Under the pieces are notes generated by a model, which ran no database searches, was not told the DNA's origin, and saw only the letters and a list, made by a program, of their open reading frames with translations. Positions 9,827 through 18,767 of a stretch of DNA of 64,000 nucleotides are shown here, piece by piece. Source of the stretch: Rhodoplanes sp. Z2-YC6860 (GTDB lineage: Bacteria; Pseudomonadota; Alphaproteobacteria; Rhizobiales; Xanthobacteraceae). The stretch covers positions 5,974,029 through 6,038,028 of the forward strand of contig NZ_CP007440.1 of assembly GCF_001579845.1 (NCBI RefSeq). The letters run 5' to 3'. Position 1 is the stretch's first letter. The number at the start of each line of letters is the position of its first letter. The position numbers and the translations under genes were made by a program.

Positions 9827-9926
9827 TGGGTCACGGCAGCAACTCCTGGATCGAGGCCGACGGGCAAAGAGCGCGACGTCGCGATTAGAACGAACTCGAC
9901 CCGGATGCTGGACTTCGATCTCAAAC

Positions 9927-10610
9927 CTATGACGCGGATTTTGCTCGCTTTCGCTGGACAGAAGCACGAGCGACGCGGAGCAACTCGCTCGCGAATCGAG
10001 CGTCATCGATGGATGAATTTGATCGGTGCATTCGTCGAAGCAACAGCACCTCTTCGATCAATTTAAACTTCATGCCCGCATCCTGCGCCCGGCAGACCCA
10101 ATCGATGTCGGAGCCGAACCTCATGTCCTCGCGGTACAGACCGCAGCGCTCGAAGGCCTGTCGTCTCGCCAGCATGCTGCCAGGCAACTCTGCTGTCAGA
10201 GTCTTTCCAAGCAAATCCTGACGGAACCAACGCGCCCCGTCTTCGACAAAAAGTTGATGCTGCCCGAACACGATATCGATTGAAGGATCAGCCTCCAGCG
10301 TACGGACTTGCACGGCCAGCTTCCGTGGCACCCACAGGTCATCCTGGTCAAGGAAGGCGATCAGGGGCTCCTTGGATTCGCGGATGCCGCGGTTGCGCGC
10401 GGCCGCTTCGCCGCCGTTAGGCTGCCGGATAACGCGCACGCCGGGGTGGCTGGTCAGGAGGCAGCCGCCATCGTCGGTCGAGCCGTCGTCGACCACGATG
10501 ATCTCGCGTGGCTTCAGCTCCTGACCGAGGATGGAGTCGATCGCCTCACGGATGAACCGGCGGCCGTTGAACAGAGGCACAATCGCGGTGACCGGCGCTG
10601 TCTGGGTCAT
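9927..10610 (-). CDS. Glycosyltransferase family 2
   Basis: A compact 227-residue GT2: VTAIVPLFNGRRFIREAIDS, IVVDDGSTDDGG, EAAARNRGIRES, AFLDQDDLW and the late acidic motif RFGSDIDWVCRA. The ATG overlaps the stop of the upstream GT2 gene by four bases (ATGA), so translation is probably coupled. Its C-terminus (SVQRKRAKS) matches the end of the kinase-GT2 fusion, pointing to duplication among these enzymes. Confidence 0.9.
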   Translation of the reverse strand: MTQTAPVTAIVPLFNGRRFIREAIDSILGQELKPREIIVVDDGSTDDGGCLLTSHPGVRVIRQPNGGEAAARNRGIRESKEPLIAFLDQDDLWVPRKLAVQVRTLEADPSIDIVFGQHQLFVEDGARWFRQDLLGKTLTAELPGSMLARRQAFERCGLYREDMRFGSDIDWVCRAQDAGMKFKLIEEVLLLRRMHRSNSSIDDARFASELLRVARASVQRKRAKSAS

Positions 10611-11347
10611 TCATCAACCAGGCTGGCGAACGGCGGTAAATCAAGAACGCGGCCCGCGCTCCGGCGCCTGTCGATAGAGAGTCGCAATGCTGCCAGCGCC
10701 GCCTGCTTCCTTTCCTCGTCATTTGAATTTCCCTGCGTTAAGGAGCCCGGACGGATGCGATAATAAAGCGTTACCTCGCGCATGATCGCCACCTTCAGTC
10801 CGGCTTCACGGACGCGGAACATCAGATCATGATCTTCGCAATAGAGAAGGCGCTCGTCAAAACGACCGATCGTGTCGAAAACCCGTCGGTGGAACAGACA
10901 GGCGCCGAGATTGACGTTGATCATCTCTGCATCCGGCTCGGCAACAGGGCTCAGCGTGCCGGGCATGAGGTTGCGAAAGCGCATGACGAGGCCGGAGACG
11001 ACATCCGGCCGGTCTTCAGCGGAAAGCCGGTTCATCTGGCGTTCGATCTTGTCGCGCGGCCAAACGTCATCGGCGTCGAGGAAAGCTATGATCGAATGCG
11101 TGGCTGCCGTCAGGCCCACGTTACGTGCCCCGCTTGGACCCAGCCTGTTGCTCGTCAAGACCCGCAGACGCTGGTCGTTCCGGGCCGTATCTCGCAGCCA
11201 GGCTGCAGTGCCGTCGGCCGAACCATCGTCTACAATAAGGATTTCATCGACGGGCTTGGTCTGCGAAACGATTGAAGCAAAAGCATCAGCGATAAAGCCG
11301 TCAACATTGTAGGCCGGAATGATGACGCTGATGCCGTCAGCAGACAT
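10607..11347 (-). CDS. Glycosyltransferase family 2
   Basis: The start at 11347 gives a 246-residue enzyme beginning directly at the GT2 core (ISVIIPAYNVDGF); the frame is open further upstream, but that part overlaps the end of the preceding gene and looks non-coding. Motifs are ILIVDDGSADG, SGARNVGLTAA, FLDADDVWPRD and YCEDHDLMFRV. The end (LRLSIDRRRSAG) resembles the tails of the neighbouring GT2 proteins. It is part of the minus-strand run from the PqqD gene downwards and overlaps the next gene by four bases. Confidence 0.87.
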   Translation of the reverse strand: MSADGISVIIPAYNVDGFIADAFASIVSQTKPVDEILIVDDGSADGTAAWLRDTARNDQRLRVLTSNRLGPSGARNVGLTAATHSIIAFLDADDVWPRDKIERQMNRLSAEDRPDVVSGLVMRFRNLMPGTLSPVAEPDAEMINVNLGACLFHRRVFDTIGRFDERLLYCEDHDLMFRVREAGLKVAIMREVTLYYRIRPGSLTQGNSNDEERKQAALAALRLSIDRRRSAGRVLDLPPFASLVDE

Positions 11348-11462
11348 TTGAAAAGCTCGCGAAGTGCATAACGGAGGCCGCGTAAACCTCTGACCATGGA
11401 TGAGCGGGAAGATAGCCGCTTTTGCAAGTACGTCCAAGGATCGGCGAACGCCGGGCAATCCA

Positions 11463-13535
11463 TCAGGCTGACTTGATAAGCCCAAGTATCTCATCGCGCG
11501 CAACAGACAGTCCACTATTGACGCTACGACGAAGATAGTGGTCGGGACCCGGGACTGTCGACGCAATCAGCTCCGAACATGATTTAAAGATTTTTGATGC
11601 ATCGACCACCCCGACGTGCCGGGCGAAACCTTCAGCTTCCAAAAAACGGCCTCTGGCACCGACATCCTCACTGCCGCTGTGTTCTCCCACAACAATCAAT
11701 CTTGCTCCAGCCGCCACGGCTTCCCAGCATGTATTGTAACCTCCACGCGTTACGACGAGCGTGTCGGGACCGAACATCTCATGAAGGTTCTGCGATCGAA
11801 TGACCCTTAGCGGCGATAGACTATCATCTGGACGATCGAAAAACGGGCCAGCTGCGAAAAATGTCTCCATATCGAATTTCTGTTTGATCATCGCGGCAGA
11901 AAATCGATATTCGCGTATGAAGCTTTCCACCCCGTAAGCGTCCGATCCGACCCAGTAATCGCCTCCTCCACCTAAAGTGAAGATCACACTGCTTCTGCTA
12001 TTGCCAGGTGTTGTTGTTCGCGCGACAGGTCCGATGCAGACACATGGAGCCGTCGTCGTCCATTTAAGAAGCTCGGAAGATCCAGCGTATATGCTCGCGA
12101 GCTCGGCCGTGTGATGGGGCACAAGAATACTTGAGAACTGAGCGGTCGCCGCGCGGACCGCAGGCTCCATCGTTTCTCTTGGAAGAGCCCGAAGCACAAG
12201 GACGGTGCGAATTCCACGTTCATGCAAATCCCTGATGATTGTCTCCGGCCAGAATGTATCGCAAACAACAATGTCCGGTGAGAATCTATTCAGCGCCAAG
12301 TGGAATGCGAGCAAATTGCGTTGTGCATGGTTCAACTCGAAGCGATCATCCAGGCGTGCATCAACTGTAAAAAGCCGACCTGGCCAGTATCGATCGGCAA
12401 ACCGGCAGGGCGAATAGAACGCAACATCCGCGTGCCCCGATAGCGCTTGGGCGATTATGGAAAGGCGCACAACGTGGCCAAGGCCGTTGCCATTTATGGC
12501 GTGGAAAAGAACCCTCTTGTGTTTATGCAAGCTGGTTGCCGCTCGCCTGCTCCTCGCATTCGTGCCCGTTGTGTTGTGTTCGGCCGTCGAAGCGAGCGGG
12601 GTAGCGGCGCCACGGCAAACACTTTCATCGTTGGTCGCAGAACAGCGGGAATCGGCTTCGGTCTCAGCAATTGCGCGTGCCAGAATATCGGGTAGGCGCC
12701 GCTTCGCGAAGATTTCCTGTCCTCGTTTCGCAAGACGATTCCGTTCGGTTTCGTCGCGCAACAAGCCAAAGACTGTTTCGCAGAGCCGGTCATAGCTGAC
12801 GGCTGCTATCGCTTCGCGGATATCGTCATCGATTTCTGTGTGCGGTCCACACTCCCCGACCACGGCCTTTCGATTGCAAAGCAGGTACGATACACGGACG
12901 ATCTCGAAGATCGCGGTCGAGTAGAAATGCAGATTCAACACGACTTTCGCCCGGCTGATCAGCCCATCACGGGCCGCACCGCTAATACCGGTTTCTACCC
13001 GAAGACGGAGCCCGGCTTGTTGGAGGTCTTGCAGGATCGCGCGCCGACGGGGGGTGAGCGCGCCATAGAACAATACATCAATATCCTCAACCGGCGCAGG
13101 CGGAATGCAGGTCAATTGCGGGACGTAGCCAAGCGGCACGAGATGCGAACAGCGAGGATTGGCGATCGCTCTGATGGCGGCTAAATTGCGCGCGCTGTAA
13201 TCCCAGATCGTGACGCGCGACAGCAGGTCTCGGTATATCGCCCCTACCCATGGCGATCGCTCGAAGATCTGCTCGAAATTATATACGATCGACCCCTTGG
13301 GTATCTCCGAGGCCCGCGCCCGCGATAATAAATGGGCGCAGAAAAAGATATTCACGCCATCGCTGACTGGCTCGTTTTCCTGAATATCGACCAAGCAGCC
13401 TAACGACCGCAGAGCATGGAAGAGCGAAAGGACGACCTCATTGATGGAATAGGGTCGGGATGCGCCAGATGGGCACACAATCACGAGCCGCACCCGCCGC
13501 CATCGTGGGAAACGTGAGGGGAGAGAGTCGGTCAT
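11463..13535 (-). CDS. Two-domain glycosyltransferase (GT4-like plus GT28/MurG-like)
   Basis: A 690-residue protein with two glycosyltransferase-like halves. Residues 1 to about 290 resemble the short-form GT4/GT1 proteins of polysaccharide clusters (IVYNFEQIF, DVLFYGALTPRRRAIL, VLNLHFYSTAIFEIVRVSYL). A low-complexity linker rich in Ser, Thr, Arg and Ala follows (about 295-335). The second half begins RVLFHAINGNGLGHVVRLSI, the N-terminal Gly-rich loop of UDP-glycosyltransferase/MurG-like enzymes, and has VVTRGGYNTCWEAVAAGARL as the nucleotide-sugar site. Both domains appear complete. Two enzymes on one chain suggest successive sugar transfers. Confidence 0.8.
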   Translation of the reverse strand: MTDSLPSRFPRWRRVRLVIVCPSGASRPYSINEVVLSLFHALRSLGCLVDIQENEPVSDGVNIFFCAHLLSRARASEIPKGSIVYNFEQIFERSPWVGAIYRDLLSRVTIWDYSARNLAAIRAIANPRCSHLVPLGYVPQLTCIPPAPVEDIDVLFYGALTPRRRAILQDLQQAGLRLRVETGISGAARDGLISRAKVVLNLHFYSTAIFEIVRVSYLLCNRKAVVGECGPHTEIDDDIREAIAAVSYDRLCETVFGLLRDETERNRLAKRGQEIFAKRRLPDILARAIAETEADSRCSATNDESVCRGAATPLASTAEHNTTGTNARSRRAATSLHKHKRVLFHAINGNGLGHVVRLSIIAQALSGHADVAFYSPCRFADRYWPGRLFTVDARLDDRFELNHAQRNLLAFHLALNRFSPDIVVCDTFWPETIIRDLHERGIRTVLVLRALPRETMEPAVRAATAQFSSILVPHHTAELASIYAGSSELLKWTTTAPCVCIGPVARTTTPGNSRSSVIFTLGGGGDYWVGSDAYGVESFIREYRFSAAMIKQKFDMETFFAAGPFFDRPDDSLSPLRVIRSQNLHEMFGPDTLVVTRGGYNTCWEAVAAGARLIVVGEHSGSEDVGARGRFLEAEGFARHVGVVDASKIFKSCSELIASTVPGPDHYLRRSVNSGLSVARDEILGLIKSA

Positions 13536-13670
13536 AACTTCGCACGGAGGTCTCTCGGTCGGAACGTGAGATGCGTTTGCCGGAACGGCCTCCCCATCTC
13601 TACGAATCGAAAACCATGATCGCTACCGGGCCTCATCGAGAGACAAACTGCGGCGAGCCGTTGGGACGTT

Positions 13671-15236
13671 TCACGCGTCGAAAGCATGGCTCTTTCCATA
13701 CAATGCGTGATGACAGGCACGAGCCGTCAGCGCAAGGATGGTCAACGTGGGGTTCTGACTGCCCTGCGAGGGAAAGCTGGCGCCATCTGTCAGATAAAGC
13801 CCCTGCGCCTCCCAGCATTGATTGTGAGGGTCGAGCACCGAGTTCTCGGGCTTGCTCCCCATCCGTGCAGTCCCAGTTTCGTGACTGGCTAAGCCCGGCG
13901 GCTCAGGCGCTTTGCTGATGTCGGAGAGTGTCACGCCTGCCAGCGCAGCAAGCTCGCGCAATGCTGCAATCTGATCGCGTGCACGAGCAAGCTCCTCATC
14001 GCCGTGGGAGCATTCGATGTGCAGCACCGGGATGCCCCAGACATCCCGCCGCTCACCGTCCAGCCTCACGCAGTTCTCCGGACGCGGCAACATCTCGGCA
14101 AACGAAACAGCGCCGAACTGGGAGTACTCCTCGTGTGCCTGCCATTGGTACGCCTGCACGCCAAACCCCCGGCCCGGTTGCGGTGCAGGCAGATCGCGGG
14201 CATCGAACCGGGGCAGATAGAGGCAACGGGCCTGGGAGGAACGGCCCGCATGCGACAACGGCGGCCCCTTTCCATGCGCTTGCACCCTGACGTGATCCAC
14301 GAGATAGCGCCCCAGCGTACCCGATTCGGCGCCCAACCCTTCTGGACTTCGCGATGAGCGCGAAAGGAGAAGCAAACGCGTGGATTCCAGCGACGACGCG
14401 CAAAGGAACACCAACGGAGCGTGGGCCCGCTCTTCGCGTCGAGTTTGTTGGTCTATCCAAACGACTCCCTGCACATGACCCGATCTGTCCACTTCGATTT
14501 CTCTAACGATCGCGCCGGTACGGATCAGGAGGCGCCCCGTCGTGGCCGCTGCTTCGAGCGCATCAAATGGCGGGGCGAAGCGCCCCAGCACCGGCCGCGC
14601 GCCAGCCCAGCGCCCGGCAATTGCGCTTTGCAATGCCGCCTCGGCTGGCGTCGGGCTAAGCTCATAAGATAGCTCGCTATCGGGGAGCCAAGGGACGTTA
14701 TCGCGCATACCAGCGAGCCCGATCCTGCGCTCCACGAAGGCGTACCATGGGTCCAACTCAGCTGCCCGTAGAGGCCAAGACTGGCTCAGTCCATCGGGGC
14801 AAATGAAATCGTCCGGTCCAAAACGATAGTATTGTTGGCCATGCCCAGGGACTGTCATGCGCCCCCCCAGCTGCCGGGCGCGCACCCAGATGAAGGGACG
14901 GTCCGGCGGCGTGGTGTATGGGCAATCGAAGTCATCGACGAATGCCTCGGGATCGAGCTCCCATACCTGACAGCGAGATTGGATCGGCTGCCGCCGCCTC
15001 AGAATCTCCAAAGCGAGGGGTTCCAGCAGGGGCGAGACAACACGCGAGCGCGAACCAGGGGATCGAGCCCGGCCGGCTTCGAGAACCAAGACTCGCAGGC
15101 CGGCCTCCGCAAGCAAAAGTGCCGCCAGCCCCCCTGCAGCTCCGGCCCCTATCACCAGTGCGTCATAGGTGTTCGCAGTGCGCAAAGATTCCGGCGTGGT
15201 CGCGCGCAATGCAGCTGCGAGCGCGGGACCGGGCAT
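13671..15236 (-). CDS. GMC-family FAD oxidoreductase
   Basis: A 521-residue flavoprotein. The FAD-binding GxGxxG is at residues 30-35 (VIGAGAAGGLAAL). The catalytic-site pair is visible near the C-terminus as SHETGTARMG (His 452) and SQNPTLTILAL (Asn 495). The C-terminal FAD motif LYLTDGASFPSQGSQNPTLT is typical of the bacterial GMC clade acting on alcohols or sugars. Soluble, no signal peptide. Located between the aminotransferase and glycosyltransferase genes on the same strand, it may oxidise a sugar hydroxyl to the keto form that a DegT enzyme can aminate. Confidence 0.9.
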   Translation of the reverse strand: MPGPALAAALRATTPESLRTANTYDALVIGAGAAGGLAALLLAEAGLRVLVLEAGRARSPGSRSRVVSPLLEPLALEILRRRQPIQSRCQVWELDPEAFVDDFDCPYTTPPDRPFIWVRARQLGGRMTVPGHGQQYYRFGPDDFICPDGLSQSWPLRAAELDPWYAFVERRIGLAGMRDNVPWLPDSELSYELSPTPAEAALQSAIAGRWAGARPVLGRFAPPFDALEAAATTGRLLIRTGAIVREIEVDRSGHVQGVVWIDQQTRREERAHAPLVFLCASSLESTRLLLLSRSSRSPEGLGAESGTLGRYLVDHVRVQAHGKGPPLSHAGRSSQARCLYLPRFDARDLPAPQPGRGFGVQAYQWQAHEEYSQFGAVSFAEMLPRPENCVRLDGERRDVWGIPVLHIECSHGDEELARARDQIAALRELAALAGVTLSDISKAPEPPGLASHETGTARMGSKPENSVLDPHNQCWEAQGLYLTDGASFPSQGSQNPTLTILALTARACHHALYGKSHAFDA

Positions 15237-15353
15237 TAGACGCTCGGCTTATTGCGGCGCCGATCCAATCGACAAATCGAGCACATGTGATGGCTAATTT
15301 TCACCACTGACCGGTTTCCAGCAAAAGCCGAAGCGGTGAATGGCCTGAACAAC

Positions 15354-16667
15354 TCACAACAACGCATCGAGCACTTTGAGGACCGCATCCGCCAACTCTT
15401 CAACGTTCACAGCGTTCATGTCGGGACTAATATCGATATGAACAGCACGGCCCAACAGGTCCAGCGACCGAGGACACATATCCCGGCTATATTCAACGTC
15501 TCTACCATGCCACCGCCACGGTCCGCCATTTTCGGACCAGGTGCGCTTCTCCATCACCGGTATCCAGTGCGCATAAACGTGGTAATCTACGCGACCGGGT
15601 TGGTAGAGCAGCGATGCGTTGACTCCTTCCGCATTGAGAGCTTCCGCAATTCGAAAAGCGCGTATCTCGTTTGGCGCGAAAAATACAAGCGATGTAGCTG
15701 TATCGCCGTCGGCATCGTTTAGTGCTCTGAAAGAGACCCCTTTGCGCTTTGCAACGTCTTGTATTGCGCATTTCAAGGTGTTCTTGCGTTGGCGCAGATC
15801 AGCCAGCAAACCATCCAGTCGGCGAAGCTGAACGAGCATGATTGCTCCGTGCAATTCGCTCATTCGGAAGTTCAATCCATTCAATATTTTATCGCTCGGA
15901 ATCCGGTTGGGCATCCCTCCAGCAACATCGTGATACATCACAATTCTCTGGTAGATCTCCGCATCACTTGTAATAGCGGCGCCACCTTCTCCACACGTGA
16001 TGATTTTATTGAACTGGAAACTGAACGCACCAACATCGCCAATGCTGCCCAGCCTTTGCCCCCGAAAACTCCCCCCTATTGCCTGAGCAACATCTTCCAA
16101 TACTTTCAAACCGCGAGATTGCGCCAGCTCCGCAATCCTTTGCATCTGGCATGGAGCGCCGCGCATGTGCACCGGCATGATCGCTTTCGTGCGGCTGTTG
16201 ATCTTGGATTCGACGTCCGCGACATCCAAAGTCAGCGACTCATCGATCTCCGCTAATATCGGGACCGCACCAACGGCCATGGCTGCCCCTGCCGAAGCGA
16301 TCCATGTATAGGCGGGTATGATCACTTCGTCTCCCGGCCCGAGTCCCAAAGCGGCCAGTCCGCAGACGAGAGCTGCGGTACCGCTACTCACAGCCACCGC
16401 ATGATCGGTATTCATGTCGGCCGCGAATGCCTTTTCGAACTCGTCGACCCGGGAAGCGCCGGAATATGGGCCATAGTAACGGAAAAGCCGCTTGCTGCGG
16501 AGAACGTCCAAAACCGCTTCTTCTTCCTCAGCACCAATACGCATTCCGCCGGGATACATGGGAGGCAAAGGGCTTTTAATCGCCTTTGGCCCCCCATTCC
16601 TGGCCAATCTCGATTTCCTCGCAAGATCCGGTTCTACATGGGTGGAGGGACCAACCGGCTCCGTCAT
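15354..16667 (-). CDS. DegT/DnrJ/EryC1/StrS aminotransferase
   Basis: A 437-residue PLP enzyme. The pattern AVSSGTAALVCGLAALGLGPGDEV binds the cofactor phosphate, LEDVAQAIGGSF carries the Asp that contacts the pyridine nitrogen, and FQFNKIITCGEGG contains the Schiff-base Lys (about residue 221). The family aminates keto-sugars linked to nucleotides. It is 108 bases downstream of the PqqD-like gene and upstream of the GMC gene. Alternatives within the family include dehydratases, but the active-site Lys argues for transamination. Confidence 0.92.
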   Translation of the reverse strand: MTEPVGPSTHVEPDLARKSRLARNGGPKAIKSPLPPMYPGGMRIGAEEEEAVLDVLRSKRLFRYYGPYSGASRVDEFEKAFAADMNTDHAVAVSSGTAALVCGLAALGLGPGDEVIIPAYTWIASAGAAMAVGAVPILAEIDESLTLDVADVESKINSRTKAIMPVHMRGAPCQMQRIAELAQSRGLKVLEDVAQAIGGSFRGQRLGSIGDVGAFSFQFNKIITCGEGGAAITSDAEIYQRIVMYHDVAGGMPNRIPSDKILNGLNFRMSELHGAIMLVQLRRLDGLLADLRQRKNTLKCAIQDVAKRKGVSFRALNDADGDTATSLVFFAPNEIRAFRIAEALNAEGVNASLLYQPGRVDYHVYAHWIPVMEKRTWSENGGPWRWHGRDVEYSRDMCPRSLDLLGRAVHIDISPDMNAVNVEELADAVLKVLDALL

Positions 16668-16775
16668 TTGCTGCGCTCACCTCGAACAGTCGGCCAGAAA
16701 GCGTCAAAACCAACACGACTGCCTGCATTCTGAGTCAATGCGCGCTGAGGCAATATGCCGACAGCTGTTATGCAC

Positions 16776-17228
16776 TCACTCAGCGTCGCTGGGCCGCTTG
16801 GGCGCTGGCCAGCCGACGTTTTCATCCACGTCATGGATAGGATCCAGCAACATCATGTTTCGGATATCCGAATAGACATGCAACGTGGGGCGCACAAATT
16901 CCGCCTTAGGGCTGGCCTGCGGCTCGACCAAGGCTTCTTTCGCCGATTCATCACTCTCGGCGACCTCCTGAACGAGCTTGTGACTTATAAGATCGGCACA
17001 AAATGAATCCACAGCCGTCGCGATCTCGTCCAGGCTGGCTGAAAATCTTGCATCCAACATATTGAGGATCTTGCTGCGGCTTTGACCCTCGCCGATCCAC
17101 TGCCATATCAGGCCACCGACGCCGTCGGTGCTAAAATAATCGCCGTAATTTCGGTGCAAGATGATCGCTTCACCGTCGATGATGTCACTCACGACCTCTG
17201 CCGTTTCGATGCGGTAAATTCGATCCAT
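16776..17228 (-). CDS. PqqD-like peptide chaperone with C-terminal acidic tail
   Basis: A 150-residue protein. Residues 1 to about 90 match the PqqD/RiPP-recognition fold: AEVVSDIIDGEAIILHRNYG, DGVGGLIWQWIGEG, then a helical half ending CADLISHKLVQEV. A linker follows, and the last 35 residues read LHVYSDIRNMMLLDPIHDVD then ENVGWP, a tail that looks like a conserved motif rather than a random extension. PqqD domains bind precursor peptides for radical SAM or kinase partners. It is the promoter-proximal gene of a minus-strand run with DegT, GMC and glycosyltransferase genes. The tail may itself be a substrate; that is inference. Confidence 0.82.
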   Translation of the reverse strand: MDRIYRIETAEVVSDIIDGEAIILHRNYGDYFSTDGVGGLIWQWIGEGQSRSKILNMLDARFSASLDEIATAVDSFCADLISHKLVQEVAESDESAKEALVEPQASPKAEFVRPTLHVYSDIRNMMLLDPIHDVDENVGWPAPKRPSDAE

Positions 17229-17297
17229 TCAGTCATCCTTTGTCGTTGGCGAAACGACCAAGCAATTTTCTATACAATCTTACCAAAGAACGATAAG

Positions 17298-17311
17298 ATG
17301 ATAAAGATCAA
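17298..17311 (-). promoter_or_regulatory. Imperfect FNR/FixK-like dyad upstream of pqqD-like gene
   Basis: Read on the minus strand the site is TTGATCTTTATCAT, one base from the FNR dyad TTGAT-N4-ATCAA. It lies 70 bases before the PqqD-like start, the same distance as the better sites near 52-58 kb. The mismatch and AT-rich setting leave a real chance of coincidence. Confidence 0.25.
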
Positions 17312-17478
17312 TATGATATCCTCCGTGCGCATGGAGGAAACTGACTGCTGTGCGAATTCTCGAATCCGGCAACAGTACCTTCTATAAGCCTCTTGAAACG
17401 AGGGATGCCGAGTCAGCTTGCAATCTGCCTCGGCACCAGCAAGAAGTCCGACCGCATCTACGGTCAAGCCAATCGGGT

Positions 17479-18216
17479 TCAGTCGAGCCGATCGTTTGAG
17501 CGAGAGGTCTTGCGCAACATTGAAGCGATGCGGCGAATGTCCCGCCCGCGGATCTGAGTGGGGAAGCGCGGGTTGGTCGTTGCGGGGAGCGGGGTGACTA
17601 TATAGCCCCGGTAGCCTCGGCACTGCTCCCACCAGCCCGACGGCCAGTTGGTCAAACCGTCCGCCGCCTTGTTGATGGGATAGGCATGGCGCAGCAGGAA
17701 CTCCATACAGCGGCTGGTGAGCGCGTAGCATGCGGCGCCCGCACCTTCGTTGTAGCCGAGGTAGACGTGCTCCGTGATCTTCTTGCGGCCAACGTCGTAC
17801 TTGTGACCGCTGCCGATCGCACGGGTGGACATGAAATGGATGATATCCCAATCGTTCGGCATTTCGGCCATGTAGCCTTGGATCACCGCGTTGGCCCCTG
17901 CGCAGAACTGGACGTCGTCCTCACAGACCATGATGCGCTTCAGGGACCGGGCCAGCGCGGATTCGTAGACCTTGATATGGCTCCAGGCGCAACCGACTTC
18001 GCCCGGGACGAGGTCGACACCGCCGTGCTCAACGGGCTTGTCTGCAAGCATGCCATCCCGCTTGAGCGCGGCGAGATCCAATTCCGCGCCGTTGGTGGCA
18101 TCGAAGAATTCGTAATTGGTGATGCCGGCTTCCGCGAAGTGCTCCCGAATGTGCTCCCTGCGCTCGGAGCTCGGCAGGCTGACGACAATGACCCGGTCAA
18201 ACAATGAGTCGATCAT
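17479..18216 (-). CDS. Glycosyltransferase family 25 (LPS-type)
   Basis: A 245-residue protein starting MIDSLFDRVIVVSLPSSERR; AAGG lies close before this ATG. A GTG five codons upstream is an alternative. GT25 landmarks are GEVGCAWSHIKVYESAL and IMVCEDDVQF, with the Asp pair expected for the metal-dependent site, and TNWPSGWWEQ further on. The family adds galactose or similar sugars to lipopolysaccharide or capsule. It lies about 250 bases upstream of the PqqD-like gene on the same strand and so may belong to the same sugar-modification island. Confidence 0.85.
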   Translation of the reverse strand: MIDSLFDRVIVVSLPSSERREHIREHFAEAGITNYEFFDATNGAELDLAALKRDGMLADKPVEHGGVDLVPGEVGCAWSHIKVYESALARSLKRIMVCEDDVQFCAGANAVIQGYMAEMPNDWDIIHFMSTRAIGSGHKYDVGRKKITEHVYLGYNEGAGAACYALTSRCMEFLLRHAYPINKAADGLTNWPSGWWEQCRGYRGYIVTPLPATTNPRFPTQIRGRDIRRIASMLRKTSRSNDRLD

Positions 18217-18493
18217 GTGCCTTGCTCGCACTGTCTACTGCCATCTTTCGCCCTGGAGCCCGAAGCAAAAGCCCGCGAGCAATTTCTGGAGGCTATCCGG
18301 CAGCCCTTTGCCCGTCCACTGGGTGGGACGGATGACGGCGCGAGAATGGAAGCATCAAAGTTTGCGGCGGCGATCGGTGACGCCTGCCGAGATTTCGGAG
18401 GCGTCGTTCTACAATTGACGCAAGAAGTATGCGGGCTTGGTGCCGTCGGGAATGAAGCGACTGTGGCAGATCGGGGATGAATTTTGGATCACG

Positions 18494-18658
18494 TTATGGG
18501 AAAAGGGACGCAAGTTTATCGTAAAGCGTCGCCTTCACAGCCCCGCCGACATTCCATACCGTGCCGGCGACCGCGCAGCCAACGCCGGCTGCAACGATGG
18601 CGTATTCGATTGCCGTCGCGCCACGCTCGTCCGCGACGAGGTCGGCGGCCAGGCGCAT
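18494..18658 (-). CDS. Flp-type (type IVb) pilin
   Basis: The start at 18658 gives a 54-residue protein of usual Flp size: MRLAADLVADERGATAIEYA followed by a hydrophobic stretch. The G-A-T-A-I-E-Y core with Glu five residues after the processing Gly is the Flp prepilin signature. The frame is open further upstream, but that part is not pilin-like. Tad secretion and peptidase genes are not in the window apart from the TadG-like gene nearby. Confidence 0.85.
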   Translation of the reverse strand: MRLAADLVADERGATAIEYAIVAAGVGCAVAGTVWNVGGAVKATLYDKLASLFP

Positions 18659-18767
18659 CAGCTCGACTTTTGATGTCCGACACCCACGCATCCGTTTCTC
18701 CGTTACCAGCCGGCGCCCAAATCGAGTCAGGGCTCCCGGCGGGTGACACACGGCCGCATACCCTCGG

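Noticed and set aside
5642-18216. Calling the island a lasso-peptide or PQQ cluster
   Set aside because: PqqD, kinase and radical SAM genes are present, but there is no asparagine-synthetase-like cyclase, B2 protease, PqqA/B/C or recognisable precursor gene.
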